A DNA stretch of 64,000 bases. Source: Terribacillus aidingensis (GTDB taxonomy: Bacteria > Bacillota > Bacilli > Bacillales > Amphibacillaceae). Made by a program: the position numbers and the translations under genes. Location: positions 872,668 to 936,667 of the forward strand of contig NZ_OBEK01000002.1 of the NCBI RefSeq assembly GCF_900215625.1, given 5' to 3'. Numbering within the stretch: the stretch's first letter is position 1; every line of letters starts with the position of its first letter. A model generated the notes under the pieces. It did no database searches and was not told the DNA's origin. It saw nothing but the letters and a program-made list of their open reading frames with translations. Positions 1 through 9,808 of the stretch are shown one piece after another.

Positions 1-626
1 GGCTGCTGACCCGGCTGCATTCCTTGCATGTTCCAGTCTCCTTGCATTGGCTGCTGACCTGGCTGACCCGGCTGACCTTGCCCTTGTGTGTTCCAATTAC
101 CATACAAACCTTGCTGACCCGGCTGCACGACGTTCCAATCTTCTTGCATGTGCTGCTGTCCTTGCATCGGCCATGGACCATTCTCTTGCTGATAGAATGG
201 ATAGCCTTGCATATGCTGGTCTTGTGTCATATTCACAGGCTGCTGTGGCGGTACGTCAACGTAATTCTGCTGCTGCGGTGTTGGATAAACATTTGCACCT
301 TGCTCTGGCGCAGTAATTTGCGGCATTTGCGGTACAAATGGATATGGAGCAGCGGACATATCGTCTTCCTGTATTGCTGGTGAATTGTGGAATGTCGGAG
401 CTGGCGCTTGCTGCCCCGTATTACTGTCTGCAGATGTCTCCGAACGATGTACAGGTTCTTTTGAAACCGCTTTGGCTGTGGATGGTATTTTAAGCTTCAT
501 GCCCGGTACTGCGAGCTCTGGTTCACGGATATGTCCGTTAATTTCCCGCAAAGCATCGAAGCTGACCCCATATTTTCTAGCGATACTCCACATGGTGTCA
601 TCTTTTTGTACGATATGAATCTTCAA
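1..626 (-). CDS. safA: Spore coat morphogenetic protein SafA, LysM protein (partial, runs off the left edge)
   Basis: The gene starts at TTG 626-624, with AAAGGGGAG placed 8 bases upstream; no ATG fits. The visible 208 codons open with a LysM module (about residues 1-50, beginning MKIHIVQKDDTMWSIARKYG). A low-complexity tail follows, rich in Gln, Pro, Gly, Met and Trp, with repeated units such as QPGQQ and MQGDWN. SafA organises the inner spore coat and binds cortex peptidoglycan through LysM. In Bacillus it lies downstream of pheA, as here. The C-terminus is outside the window. LysM plus position make the call firm; the tail is not conserved in sequence between species. Confidence 0.88.
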   Translation of the reverse strand, partial: MKIHIVQKDDTMWSIARKYGVSFDALREINGHIREPELAVPGMKLKIPSTAKAVSKEPVHRSETSADSNTGQQAPAPTFHNSPAIQEDDMSAAPYPFVPQMPQITAPEQGANVYPTPQQQNYVDVPPQQPVNMTQDQHMQGYPFYQQENGPWPMQGQQHMQEDWNVVQPGQQGLYGNWNTQGQGQPGQPGQQPMQGDWNMQGMQPGQQ

Positions 627-695
627 GTCTGAAACTCCCCTTTCATGAACTGACGCATTACTTCACCATCTTATGCAGCAAGTTCTAAAAGGTTG

Positions 696-734
696 AAAAA
701 AGCCGGCACGTTATGAACACGCGCCGGCTTTTTT
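696..734 (-). terminator. Terminator of pheA, overlapping its last codons
   Basis: Stem AAAAAAGCCGGC / GCCGGCTTTTTT with a 15-base loop. The 5' arm encodes the final Lys-Lys-Ala-Gly of PheA and the stop codon lies in the loop. It separates pheA from safA. Confidence 0.9.
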
Positions 735-1577
735 CTCATATTGATGAATTGGATAACTGCCAAGTACAGTAAGACTGCAGCCCAGCGCTTCAAGCTCCTG
801 CCGGACCCCTTGAAAAAGGATATCTTCCGCTTCACAAGAAACATCCATTATAAAGAAATAGTTTCCAAGACCAGTCTTCATCGGTCTGGATTCGATCTTC
901 GACATATTAATCTTACGCCAAGCAAAGGCTGCTAGTACTTGATGCAGTGCACCGGCATAATCTGATGGAAGTGTTACGTACAAAGATGTTTTCATTTTTG
1001 CACCAGCATCACGTTTTACGGGATTGCTGCCTGCATCACTGGACAGAACAAAAAAACGCGTATGATTATTCGCATAATCATGGATATCTTTTTGTAAAAT
1101 TGTTAATCCAAACTCTTTCGCTGCAAGTTCATTCCCAATTGCTGCAGCAAACCCATCCTCCATAGCTGCCACCATCTTTGCTGCCGTTCCAGTAGAGGAA
1201 GCGGCATGTGTGACAGCATGCGGAAGCTCGGTATGTAAGAAATGGTGACATTGTGCAATCGCATGACTATGTGAATAGACATCTTTTACATCCGAAAGCT
1301 CTACTGTCCCTTTGGTTAACAAATGCTGTCTGATCGGAATGACAACCTCTCCCACAATGGGCAGCTTCGCTTGATGAATTAAATAATCCATCGTTATTGG
1401 CACCGTGCCTTCAATTGTATTCTCGACTGGAACGACACAATAATCTATTTCTCCATTCACAACAGCATCCATACACTGTGGAATAGTCGCATAGCTATAA
1501 GCTTCCTCACCAGGAAATAGCACATCCACCGCCATTTTTGTGAATGTTCCTCTTGGTCCTAGATAACTAATCTTCAT
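711..1577 (-). CDS. pheA: Prephenate dehydratase
   Basis: Converts prephenate to phenylpyruvate in phenylalanine synthesis, in the cytoplasm. The protein has 288 residues, normal for a monofunctional enzyme. The PDT domain spans about residues 1-180 and carries the catalytic THR-Phe signature HTRF at 172-175. An ACT regulatory domain (about 197-275) contains the ESRP motif at 229-232, which binds phenylalanine for feedback inhibition. The start has AAGGGAGC upstream. pheB precedes it by about 20 bases, so the two are probably co-transcribed. The terminator overlaps the 3' end of the gene. Confidence 0.96.
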   Translation of the reverse strand: MKISYLGPRGTFTKMAVDVLFPGEEAYSYATIPQCMDAVVNGEIDYCVVPVENTIEGTVPITMDYLIHQAKLPIVGEVVIPIRQHLLTKGTVELSDVKDVYSHSHAIAQCHHFLHTELPHAVTHAASSTGTAAKMVAAMEDGFAAAIGNELAAKEFGLTILQKDIHDYANNHTRFFVLSSDAGSNPVKRDAGAKMKTSLYVTLPSDYAGALHQVLAAFAWRKINMSKIESRPMKTGLGNYFFIMDVSCEAEDILFQGVRQELEALGCSLTVLGSYPIHQYEKKAGACS

Positions 1578-1595
1578 ACGTATCTGCTCCCTTGC

Positions 1596-2045
1596 CTAAG
1601 CTTCCGAACTCAATACCTCTACTTTATCCACGTACGCTAAGGCACGAAGGTCATCCAGTAAAGACTGGATGTCCGTGTGCATGCCTGCTGTATTTAAAGA
1701 GATTGTCACATTGGCTCTTCCTTGCAAAGGTATCGTCTGATGTATCGTCAGGATATTGCCGCCCGATCCAGCAACAATTGCCAATAGCTCAGACAGCGTA
1801 CCAGTACGGTCTTCCAGATGAAAGAACAATGTGATCATTCGCTGTTTTACCATTGCGCGGAATGGAAATACTGCATCCCGATATTTGTAGAACACACTTC
1901 GGGAAAGATCCACCTGCTGCACCGCATCAAAAACCGAAGCCACTTTATTACGCTCAAGCAATTCTTTCGCCTGCAGCGTTTTTTTCATTGACTCTGGCAG
2001 CACATCACTTCGCACAAGATAAAATTGTTCTTCCTTTTCAGCCAT
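1596..2045 (-). CDS. pheB: ACT domain protein PheB
   Basis: A 149-residue protein. The N-terminal half has a short helical region ([22 protein letters not shown]) that resembles a DNA-binding helix-turn-helix. The C-terminal half is an ACT domain (about 70-145, with [20 protein letters not shown]). ACT domains sense small ligands, usually amino acids. In Bacillus this gene sits between obg and pheA and is historically linked to phenylalanine synthesis, but its exact role is not established. The start is preceded by GGGGAGAG. Confidence 0.9.
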   Translation of the reverse strand: MAEKEEQFYLVRSDVLPESMKKTLQAKELLERNKVASVFDAVQQVDLSRSVFYKYRDAVFPFRAMVKQRMITLFFHLEDRTGTLSELLAIVAGSGGNILTIHQTIPLQGRANVTISLNTAGMHTDIQSLLDDLRALAYVDKVEVLSSEA

Positions 2046-2074
2046 ATGCTCTCCCCACCTTGATTCAAACAGAA

Positions 2075-3364
<1,290 letters not shown>

Positions 3365-3367
3365 TCA

Positions 3368-3898
3368 TTAATTACACGCAAGTACAATTGTACAGCGAGA
3401 TTTTTCCTCTGGTAATGATTCAATCTTCACTTCTTGCACACAATCCTTCTGTCCAACCATCTGCAAATTGCCCCAGCCTGCAAACTTTCCATCAAATGCA
3501 AGCTCAATGATTGGCCTGTCCTGCTTCGTTTTCACATGCAGCACGCCTTCGTACAGCTCCATCTCCTGCGTACTATCAATCAGCTCATCCATTACTGCTT
3601 CTAAGTTTCCTCGGATATTTTGATCGTATTCCCAAATACTTGGTATTTGCTCATCTACTTGGAATTTTATCCGAAACTGACTGTACGTCCAATTGAAGGC
3701 CAGGATCCACACCGAAGTCTCTGGTATATTCAAATTAGATAACTTTCGCTCTTCATCAGCTAAGCGAATTGCTTCCTCGATTTTCTCTTGTACCTTTTCA
3801 TCCTTACCCAATTTGGAATAGCTATGTAGGAGTTGAAGCCGATTCATCCATTCATGCCGAGTATAGCCTAACAGCGTCATAACTTCATGGTATTCCAA
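3368..3898 (-). CDS. spo0B: Sporulation phosphotransferase Spo0B
   Basis: Moves phosphate from Spo0F to Spo0A in the sporulation phosphorelay. The protein has 176 residues, slightly short for the family. The phosphoacceptor is His15 in the context TRHEWMNRLQLL, in the first helix of the helical hairpin. The C-terminal half is the degenerate ATPase-like domain. The first Met is used; GGAGG-like bases lie just upstream. The gene sits between rpmA and obg exactly as in B. subtilis. The shorter N-terminus puts the active His nearer the start than in B. subtilis. Confidence 0.93.
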   Translation of the reverse strand: MEYHEVMTLLGYTRHEWMNRLQLLHSYSKLGKDEKVQEKIEEAIRLADEERKLSNLNIPETSVWILAFNWTYSQFRIKFQVDEQIPSIWEYDQNIRGNLEAVMDELIDSTQEMELYEGVLHVKTKQDRPIIELAFDGKFAGWGNLQMVGQKDCVQEVKIESLPEEKSRCTIVLACN

Positions 3899-3983
3899 CT
3901 ATATTCCTCCTTTACGGAAAAGCAGTCGAGAGGGCAGCTTCTTTTCCATTCTAGCAATATGTGGTGCAATTAGATGTGGGTTA

Positions 3984-4015
3984 GAAAAAAAGACCCTAAC
4001 CCGAAGGCTAGAGTC
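3984..4015 (-). terminator. Terminator of the rplU-prp-rpmA operon
   Basis: On the minus strand: stem AGACTCTAGCC, TTCG loop, GGTTAGGGTCT, followed by a run of T. Two G-U pairs in an 11-bp stem. Confidence 0.9.
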
Positions 4016-4027
4016 TCTCTGCAAACA

Positions 4028-4662
<635 letters not shown>

Positions 4663-4670
4663 GGTCTGCC

Positions 4671-4979
4671 TTACGCGTTAATTTTGCCGATTGTCAATTT
4701 AGTATATGGCTGACGATGGCCTTGTTTGCGTTTGTAGTTTTTCTTCGCTTTGAATTTGATCACGTTGATCTTCTTCGCGCGGCCTTGTTTCTCAACAGTT
4801 GCAGTAACTGTCGCACCGTCTACGAATGGAGCACCGATTTTAACATCGTCGCCTCCAACTACCAATACTTTGTCAAAAGTAACTTCCGCACCGTTCTCCG
4901 CTTCCAATTTCTCAACGAAGATAGTTTGTCCTTCTGTTACTTTAACTTGTTTACCACCAGTTTCAATAATTGCGTACAT
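4671..4979 (-). CDS. rplU: 50S ribosomal protein L21
   Basis: First gene of the rplU-prp-rpmA operon. The protein has 102 residues, begins [14 protein letters not shown] and ends near [13 protein letters not shown], both family hallmarks ([11 protein letters not shown]). L21 binds 23S rRNA in the large subunit. GAGGAGGTGCGT precedes the ATG. A structured leader of about 120 bases lies upstream and probably mediates autoregulation. Confidence 0.98.
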   Translation of the reverse strand: MYAIIETGGKQVKVTEGQTIFVEKLEAENGAEVTFDKVLVVGGDDVKIGAPFVDGATVTATVEKQGRAKKINVIKFKAKKNYKRKQGHRQPYTKLTIGKINA

Positions 4980-4982
4980 AAC

Positions 4983-5104
4983 GCACCTCCTCTATTCACT
5001 CAGACTCGCCATCACAGGCGCCTTGTGGCTTATGGTATACCCACCTGATCTGTGCGGTTGTAGCACGGGTGCTACTTCGTGTAACATACTGATGTTATCA
5101 CACA
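4983..5104 (-). promoter_or_regulatory. Probable L21 ribosomal-protein leader RNA
   Basis: The 120 bases before rplU contain a hairpin (GAAGTAGCACCC / GTGCTAC), the string CAGGTGGGTATACC, and a second stem using AAGGCGCCTGTGATGGCG. The layout resembles the L21 leader known upstream of rplU in B. subtilis. The family match is from memory; a covariance-model search would settle it. Confidence 0.6.
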
Positions 5105-6517
5105 TCAAAAAAGATTGTCAAGACTCTCTAACCCATCTCTTTTAACAGTCGCTTCATCTATCTCCTCTAGTTTAAATGCCGGCTTGTCCTGATAACGAAC
5201 ATAAACAGCTGCAGAAACAGCAGGTTTTTTCGTCAGCTCCAGAAAACGCCTAATCTCTGTTTTTTTGCCGGATAGCACATAACTGCAATCCGACGCTGCG
5301 TTCAGAAGGTCCCTTTCCAGCTGGAAGCATCTCGATTCAAGTGAAAGTTCAGGTTTTACGGCTTTCTGCAATTGATTTGGTATGGAAGGCCGTTCACGTT
5401 TTCGGGATACTTCTAATATACCAAGTTTGGTAAAACCGTATATTTCTGTCCGCTGACTGTCTTGATGAAGTGCCTGGCGGAAAGTCTGCAGAACAGCACG
5501 CTGCTGTTCGGAGCGGTTCATCGAAACAAAATCAATTAGTATGATACCGGAAAGGTTTCGCAGTCTCATTTCCCGGGCAATTGCTTTTGCAGCAAGCTGG
5601 TTGACCATGGCTGCAGTTTGCTGTTTATCGGAATGTCCTTTGTAACCCGCACTATTAACATCGATTACCGTCAATGCTTCTGTTTGTTCGATATGTAACG
5701 TGATACCTCTATCAATATGCACAACTGGTGAAATCAGCTGCTCCCATAGTACCGCTAAAGGCTGCGGCAGCAGCATTTCTGCTTCTTTTTCCCATTTGAT
5801 TTTCTCTTGGAATGATGGGAACTGTTGTCGCAGCTGGCGTGCGGCATAACCATCATCCACAATAATCTCCTCAATCGCACCAGCCGGCATTCGCCGGAGC
5901 AGCTGATCCGGTATAAGTGCATCATGCAAGATCGGTGCCGGCGGTGTGCTGTCATTGGCAGCAAGTTCCCTCCATCTGTTACGCAGCCGCTGTAATTCAT
6001 CCGATAGCGCAGCTTCTGATAGCAGATCTGCTTCTGTCCGGACAATGACACCTTCTTCCGGCTCCAGCAGTTCTGTGAAGTGTGTTTTCCACTTCTCTGC
6101 TCTTTCCACCGGCAATTTCTTGGACACTGCTACATACTGTCCATTCGGTAAATAAACAAGTGTCTGCCCTGGCAGCGTAATAATGGCAGAAAGCTTTGCT
6201 CCCTTTGTTCCATGTGCATCTTTTTGCACCTGTACAAAAAGCGTTTGCCCTTCCTGTATCGCCTGTTCAATCCGCAGCGAGGCGTTCTGTTTACATGCGG
6301 TGATCTCCTGGCGCTGCAAAAAGCCTTGCCGTTCTTCGCCGAAATCTACAAAGGCAGCTTGCAAGCCTTTATCTACATAGCGCACAATTCCTTTATAAAT
6401 ACTTCCCACTTTCGATGTTTCACCAGGTCGATCAAGAAATACTTCCATCACTTGCCCACGCTCTACTGCAAGCGCTACTTTTTCTGTACCTTTAAAAAAC
6501 AAATATAATGATAGCAT
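5105..6517 (-). CDS. rng: Ribonuclease G/E family endoribonuclease
   Basis: Cleaves single-stranded RNA during rRNA and mRNA processing. I start the gene at ATG 6517, preceded by GAGGAAATCC, rather than at the upstream ATG 6562, which would overlap spoIVFB. This gives 470 residues. An S1 domain lies near residues 35-110. The catalytic core has the two metal-binding aspartates, Asp286 (TVIDVNSAG) and Asp329 (IILIDFVSM). The usual CPxC zinc-link after the catalytic domain is not visible: only an isolated Cys follows the EVSRKRERPS segment. B. subtilis lacks this gene, but many halotolerant Bacillaceae carry it here. Confidence 0.93.
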   Translation of the reverse strand: MLSLYLFFKGTEKVALAVERGQVMEVFLDRPGETSKVGSIYKGIVRYVDKGLQAAFVDFGEERQGFLQRQEITACKQNASLRIEQAIQEGQTLFVQVQKDAHGTKGAKLSAIITLPGQTLVYLPNGQYVAVSKKLPVERAEKWKTHFTELLEPEEGVIVRTEADLLSEAALSDELQRLRNRWRELAANDSTPPAPILHDALIPDQLLRRMPAGAIEEIIVDDGYAARQLRQQFPSFQEKIKWEKEAEMLLPQPLAVLWEQLISPVVHIDRGITLHIEQTEALTVIDVNSAGYKGHSDKQQTAAMVNQLAAKAIAREMRLRNLSGIILIDFVSMNRSEQQRAVLQTFRQALHQDSQRTEIYGFTKLGILEVSRKRERPSIPNQLQKAVKPELSLESRCFQLERDLLNAASDCSYVLSGKKTEIRRFLELTKKPAVSAAVYVRYQDKPAFKLEEIDEATVKRDGLESLDNLF

Positions 6518-6525
6518 GGATTTCC

Positions 6526-7380
6526 TCACTGTCTGTTTTGCAAAATATCCGCTACTGTGCAATGTGCCTGCTTGTTTTTAAAATACATATCACTGCATAG
6601 CTGTTCATCCAGTACTGCATTCTTCCCTTTTACAACAATCATATGCCGCCTGTTCCTCCTATATTGCGAAAGGATATCCAGGAGCGTAGTATCAGGGCTT
6701 GCGAAGATGGGGGTGCATAGTACGCCGGTTGGTCCAAACGTTGCACGCTGCAGTAAGAAACGCAGAAACACATAATAGCGTCGTTTCCATTCTAGCCGAT
6801 TTTCCCACAATAGAAAACAGAGAAGACTAACTGTACTTAATGTGAAAGGTAATGCGATACACACATAAAGAAGGATAGCCGCTCCCATAACACAGCTAAA
6901 GCCAATTAGAACGGCGTGCGCTTTGCGGTAGGGAAGCTGCATCGAGAGGATGAGACCTACCAGCTTTCCGCCGTCTAACGGCCAAATCGGCAATAAGTTG
7001 AATATTAGAATTGTTGTATTATACATATATGCTGTCTCCAAGACACCTTCGGGAACAGCAGTTGTTTCTCTCAGCAAAAACAGGACCGCATACAGGACGA
7101 TATGAACAGCAGGTCCTGCCAGTACAACAATTGCTTCTTCCCGGATGCGTCTGTTTCCATGCTCTTCAGTTTCCATCACACCGCCAAACACCCATAACAT
7201 AACCCGGCGAATGCGCCAGCGAAAATGCCATGCAGCAAGAAAATGACCCATTTCATGGAGAAGTACTATTCCGAATAAAACCATGACTTCCATCAGCATC
7301 CCTGTCAGTATGGCCGCAAGCAGGAATGCCCAAAAGATGGGATGCAAATGAATCGGCGGCAGCCAGTTATGGTGCGTCAA
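6526..7380 (-). CDS. spoIVFB: Stage IV sporulation protease SpoIVFB
   Basis: A site-2-type intramembrane metalloprotease that cuts pro-sigma-K in the mother cell. The 284-residue protein has several hydrophobic segments, the zinc motif HEMGH at residues 42-46, and the third ligand Asp136 in NLLPIWPLDGG. A C-terminal CBS-like region (about 220-284) is expected to bind ATP. Its start overlaps the end of spoIVFA by 14 bases, so the two are translationally coupled, as in B. subtilis. Confidence 0.97.
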   Translation of the reverse strand: MTHHNWLPPIHLHPIFWAFLLAAILTGMLMEVMVLFGIVLLHEMGHFLAAWHFRWRIRRVMLWVFGGVMETEEHGNRRIREEAIVVLAGPAVHIVLYAVLFLLRETTAVPEGVLETAYMYNTTILIFNLLPIWPLDGGKLVGLILSMQLPYRKAHAVLIGFSCVMGAAILLYVCIALPFTLSTVSLLCFLLWENRLEWKRRYYVFLRFLLQRATFGPTGVLCTPIFASPDTTLLDILSQYRRNRRHMIVVKGKNAVLDEQLCSDMYFKNKQAHCTVADILQNRQ

Positions 7381-8131
7381 CTGGTGCCTCTTGAATCGGA
7401 TTTAGAAACTTATTTCCTTGCTGAAGAGCAAAGTAGATTGATTGGGCATTTTCTTCATTTGGCACAAATTCTCCGATTTTTTCATTTGAATCGATCCGCT
7501 GGTATTGGTTTACTTCAATGGCTTGCAAATGGCCGTAAATACTTTTGCTTTTATCGGCATGCTGCAGGATGATTGTTTTTCCTGTGTCTCTATCGTTTCC
7601 AGCAAATATAACGATTCCTTCATCCACAGCCACCACATCGGATTTTTGGTCGGATTCAATGAGAATACCTTCTTTTGATTCATCAAAAGGCTGCACAACA
7701 GTTCCATTTACCGGCATTGCCTGCGCCTCTATCACTTCTGCCCCCTCTTCCCCAGGCTTTAATGCTACCGGATCTCCGAATCTATCCTGATACCAGCTAT
7801 TCACCGTTGCAAAAGGGAACTCCTCCGTTAACGCCGTTATCACGGTTGCTTTCGTTTTTTCTACAAATGGGTGATCAGCCTGCAAATAAAGTGCTGTTCC
7901 GAAAAACAAAGTCGCAGATACAATCAACCGAAACATAAAACGAGCAGCAAACTTGGATGTATGTTCAGTACGCGGCGGCTCATATTTTGGATTAGGACCA
8001 AACCCATGAGACTCCTCCTCCTCAATCGTAAAAGGCGTGACAGTCTCAGCTATTCCTTTCTGTATCTTCTCTCCTTTAAGACGTTTACGATCTGCAATGC
8101 CTTTTCGCACCGAATGTAAATTCTTCCCCAT
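7367..8131 (-). CDS. spoIVFA: Stage IV sporulation protein SpoIVFA, inhibitor of SpoIVFB
   Basis: Anchors and inhibits SpoIVFB until a forespore signal arrives. I start at ATG 8131 (MGKNLHSVRKGIADRKRLKG), which has GGAGGG 6 bases upstream; the upstream ATG at 8182 has no such site. The protein has 254 residues: a charged cytoplasmic part, one membrane segment near residues 80-100, then a LytM/M23-like domain (about 150-250). That domain appears degenerate, as is usual for SpoIVFA. It overlaps spoIVFB. Confidence 0.93.
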   Translation of the reverse strand: MGKNLHSVRKGIADRKRLKGEKIQKGIAETVTPFTIEEEESHGFGPNPKYEPPRTEHTSKFAARFMFRLIVSATLFFGTALYLQADHPFVEKTKATVITALTEEFPFATVNSWYQDRFGDPVALKPGEEGAEVIEAQAMPVNGTVVQPFDESKEGILIESDQKSDVVAVDEGIVIFAGNDRDTGKTIILQHADKSKSIYGHLQAIEVNQYQRIDSNEKIGEFVPNEENAQSIYFALQQGNKFLNPIQEAPVDAP

Positions 8132-8198
8132 ATCAAACCCTCCCTCTAGGTCTTTGTACAAGTCTATGACCAAGAAGGACAAGTTATTAAAAGAAGCG

Positions 8199-8224
8199 AA
8201 AAAAGCCTCCTGTCAGGGAGACTT
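8199..8224 (-). terminator. Terminator of the methyltransferase gene
   Basis: Minus strand AGTCTCC, CTGACA loop, GGAGGCT, then TTTTTTC. Confidence 0.85.
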
Positions 8225-8229
8225 TATGA

Positions 8230-8979
8230 TTACTTACGTGCAGCAGCGAGCAGAAAACGATGCTGCTTTACATCCAAAAAGCCTTTCTTCTCGATAAATT
8301 GATGCAGTTCCATTAAACAATCCCGGTAAGCTTCAATTGTAAATGAAGGAATTTGCCAAGGTATTGCTTTCAAATGGAAGACTACCGCTCCTATGTCATA
8401 AAACCGCATAGAAGGGAAAGCCTCTTGTTGCTCAAGCACGACAAGCTGACCCGCCAGCTCTTCTGCTGCTGTTTGAAGCTTCCAATCTTGATAAGCTGTA
8501 TTCACAGAAGCACCAAGCAATTCATTCAGTGCCGTGCAATCTGTTCCGCCTACCTGCTGGGTGAGAAAAAGTCCATCCGGTCTTAGAATTCGTTTCACCT
8601 CAGAAACTGAATAAGACTCATGTTTGTTTAAAACAAGATCAAATGTTTCAGCAGCAAATGGCAGTTCATCATCGATATCGATTTGAAAGACTTCCACCCC
8701 GAGCGGTTCCAGCCTTTCCTTAGCGATTGGCACGTTCGGCAGATAACCTTCTGTTGCTGCTGTGTAATGCGGCAGCGGCAGAAGCTTGGACAAAAACTCT
8801 CCTCCGCCAGTTCCCATATCTAACAGGCTGTTTGCTTCAAAGAGATATTTTCTCGCTTCACTTCCATAAGACCATGGTAAAAGTTCATATTGAATTCGCC
8901 CGGTATCTTCTATAAAAGAAATATCCCAACCGGAAAAAGATTTTTGAGCATCTTGTAAAAGCTGGTCAATCAATTTCAT
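8230..8979 (-). CDS. Class I SAM-dependent methyltransferase, possibly leader-controlled
   Basis: A 249-residue Rossmann-fold methyltransferase. Motif I is LLDMGTGGGEF (about residues 52-62). The acidic motif II region follows (VEVFQIDIDDELPF), and motif IV is replaced by LVLNKHES. The substrate cannot be told from sequence. GAGGAGGAGAATCG precedes the ATG. About 70 bases upstream is a 7-codon ORF (MKKEHPL) with its own strong ribosome binding site. The intervening RNA can pair in two alternative ways, as in antibiotic-induced attenuators. That arrangement would suit an rRNA or drug methyltransferase, but this is inference. The gene is not part of the B. subtilis spoIVF-min region. Confidence 0.8.
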   Translation of the reverse strand: MKLIDQLLQDAQKSFSGWDISFIEDTGRIQYELLPWSYGSEARKYLFEANSLLDMGTGGGEFLSKLLPLPHYTAATEGYLPNVPIAKERLEPLGVEVFQIDIDDELPFAAETFDLVLNKHESYSVSEVKRILRPDGLFLTQQVGGTDCTALNELLGASVNTAYQDWKLQTAAEELAGQLVVLEQQEAFPSMRFYDIGAVVFHLKAIPWQIPSFTIEAYRDCLMELHQFIEKKGFLDVKQHRFLLAAARK

Positions 8980-9098
8980 CGATTCTCCTCCTCTTTTGTA
9001 TAAGTATTTGGATACAGGCGGAGCAGGAGGACCGAGTATCTGTTGTTATAGAGGATGCTCCTTTTTCATGTCATCTTCCTCCTTTTTTCCTGATTATA
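8980..9098 (-). promoter_or_regulatory. Leader with 7-codon peptide and alternative hairpins upstream of the methyltransferase
   Basis: On the minus strand a TATAAT-like -10 (9093-9098) is followed by AAAGGAGG (9078-9085), 8 bases, and ATG 9069 opening the ORF MKKEHPL with stop at 9046-9048. The leader string AAGGAGCA can pair with TGCTCC. The adjoining TCCTCCT can instead pair with the AGGAGGA of the methyltransferase ribosome binding site. The -35 is poor. Confidence 0.55.
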
Positions 9099-9100
9099 AC

Positions 9101-9128
9101 AAAAAGACCAGCAGTTTTGCTGATCTTT
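9101..9128 (-). terminator. Terminator of the TRIC-like gene
   Basis: Stem AAAGATCAGCA / TGCTGGTCTTT followed by T residues on the minus strand; it overlaps the stop codon. Confidence 0.85.
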
Positions 9129-9732
9129 ACTGATAATGCATCTTTGGAACTGGGAGCTGCCATTTGCGGTGGAAAGAATAAATACGCAAGAAAATAATTC
9201 CGGCAAACAAAGCATATAACAATACAGGATAATCGGCAGCTCCCAGTCCTATAATAAGGCCTGTCAACGCCGCCCAGCTGCCATAAATCTCCGCCTTGAA
9301 CACATATGGTTTCCGTCCGGCCAGCAAGTCGCGCAAGATTCCGCCGCCGCTTCCTGTCAAGAAAGCAGCTACCATTATTGCCAGGAGACTATGATCCAGA
9401 CTGGCAGCGTGCAGCGCACCTTGGATAGCGAATGCCGCTAAGCCAATTGCATCGGCATACAAACCGGCCTTCTTCCAAGGATGACTAATCCATTTCGGAA
9501 AGATGAGAATGATAGTTATTGATATGAAAGCTATGTAGAATAAACTCGTTTGCGACCATAAGTAAGAAACAGGCAGGCCGATCAGAATGTTGCGGATCGC
9601 TCCGCCGCCGAATGCTGTTACAAATCCTAGAATAAAGACGCCAAAAACATCATATTTTGCTTCCATCGCCACAAGTGCACCGCTAATAGCAAATGCGGCC
9701 GTGCCAATTATGCTAAAAATCTCCCATGTCAT
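9127..9732 (-). CDS. TRIC/UPF0126 family membrane protein
   Basis: A predicted cation-channel-like protein of 201 residues, almost entirely hydrophobic, with about seven membrane segments. Two internally similar halves each contain a glycine-rich turn (AFGGGAIRN and LTGSGGGILRDLLAGR), the signature of the trimeric intracellular cation channel fold. I start at ATG 9732 because AAGGGGA lies 9 bases upstream; the ATG at 9741 is only 1 base from it. The gene is single, with its own terminator, between the min operon and the methyltransferase. The physiological role of bacterial members is unclear. Confidence 0.85.
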   Translation of the reverse strand: MTWEIFSIIGTAAFAISGALVAMEAKYDVFGVFILGFVTAFGGGAIRNILIGLPVSYLWSQTSLFYIAFISITIILIFPKWISHPWKKAGLYADAIGLAAFAIQGALHAASLDHSLLAIMVAAFLTGSGGGILRDLLAGRKPYVFKAEIYGSWAALTGLIIGLGAADYPVLLYALFAGIIFLRIYSFHRKWQLPVPKMHYQ

Positions 9733-9763
9733 GCTGAACATTCCCCTTGCTGGTATTGGACAT

Positions 9764-9801
9764 AAAAAAACTCGTAACTCTCTCTAGAGCTACGAGTTTA
9801 T
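9764..9801 (-). terminator. Terminator of the mreBCD-minCD operon
   Basis: Near-perfect stem AAACTCGTAGCTCT / AGAGTTACGAGTTT followed by TTTT on the minus strand. Confidence 0.93.
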
Positions 9802-9808
9802 CATAAGT

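Noticed and set aside
1-330. Short-period repeat that could suggest a tandem-repeat locus or CRISPR
   Set aside because: The repeats are degenerate codon repeats of SafA (QPGQQ, MQGDWN), without regular spacers.
24-383. Long plus-strand open frames opposite safA
   Set aside because: They are the complement of the Gln/Pro/Gly-repeat region of SafA; no ribosome binding site and low-complexity composition.
5105-6562. Longer rng start at ATG 6562
   Set aside because: It would overlap spoIVFB and lacks a ribosome binding site; ATG 6517 has GAGGAAATCC.
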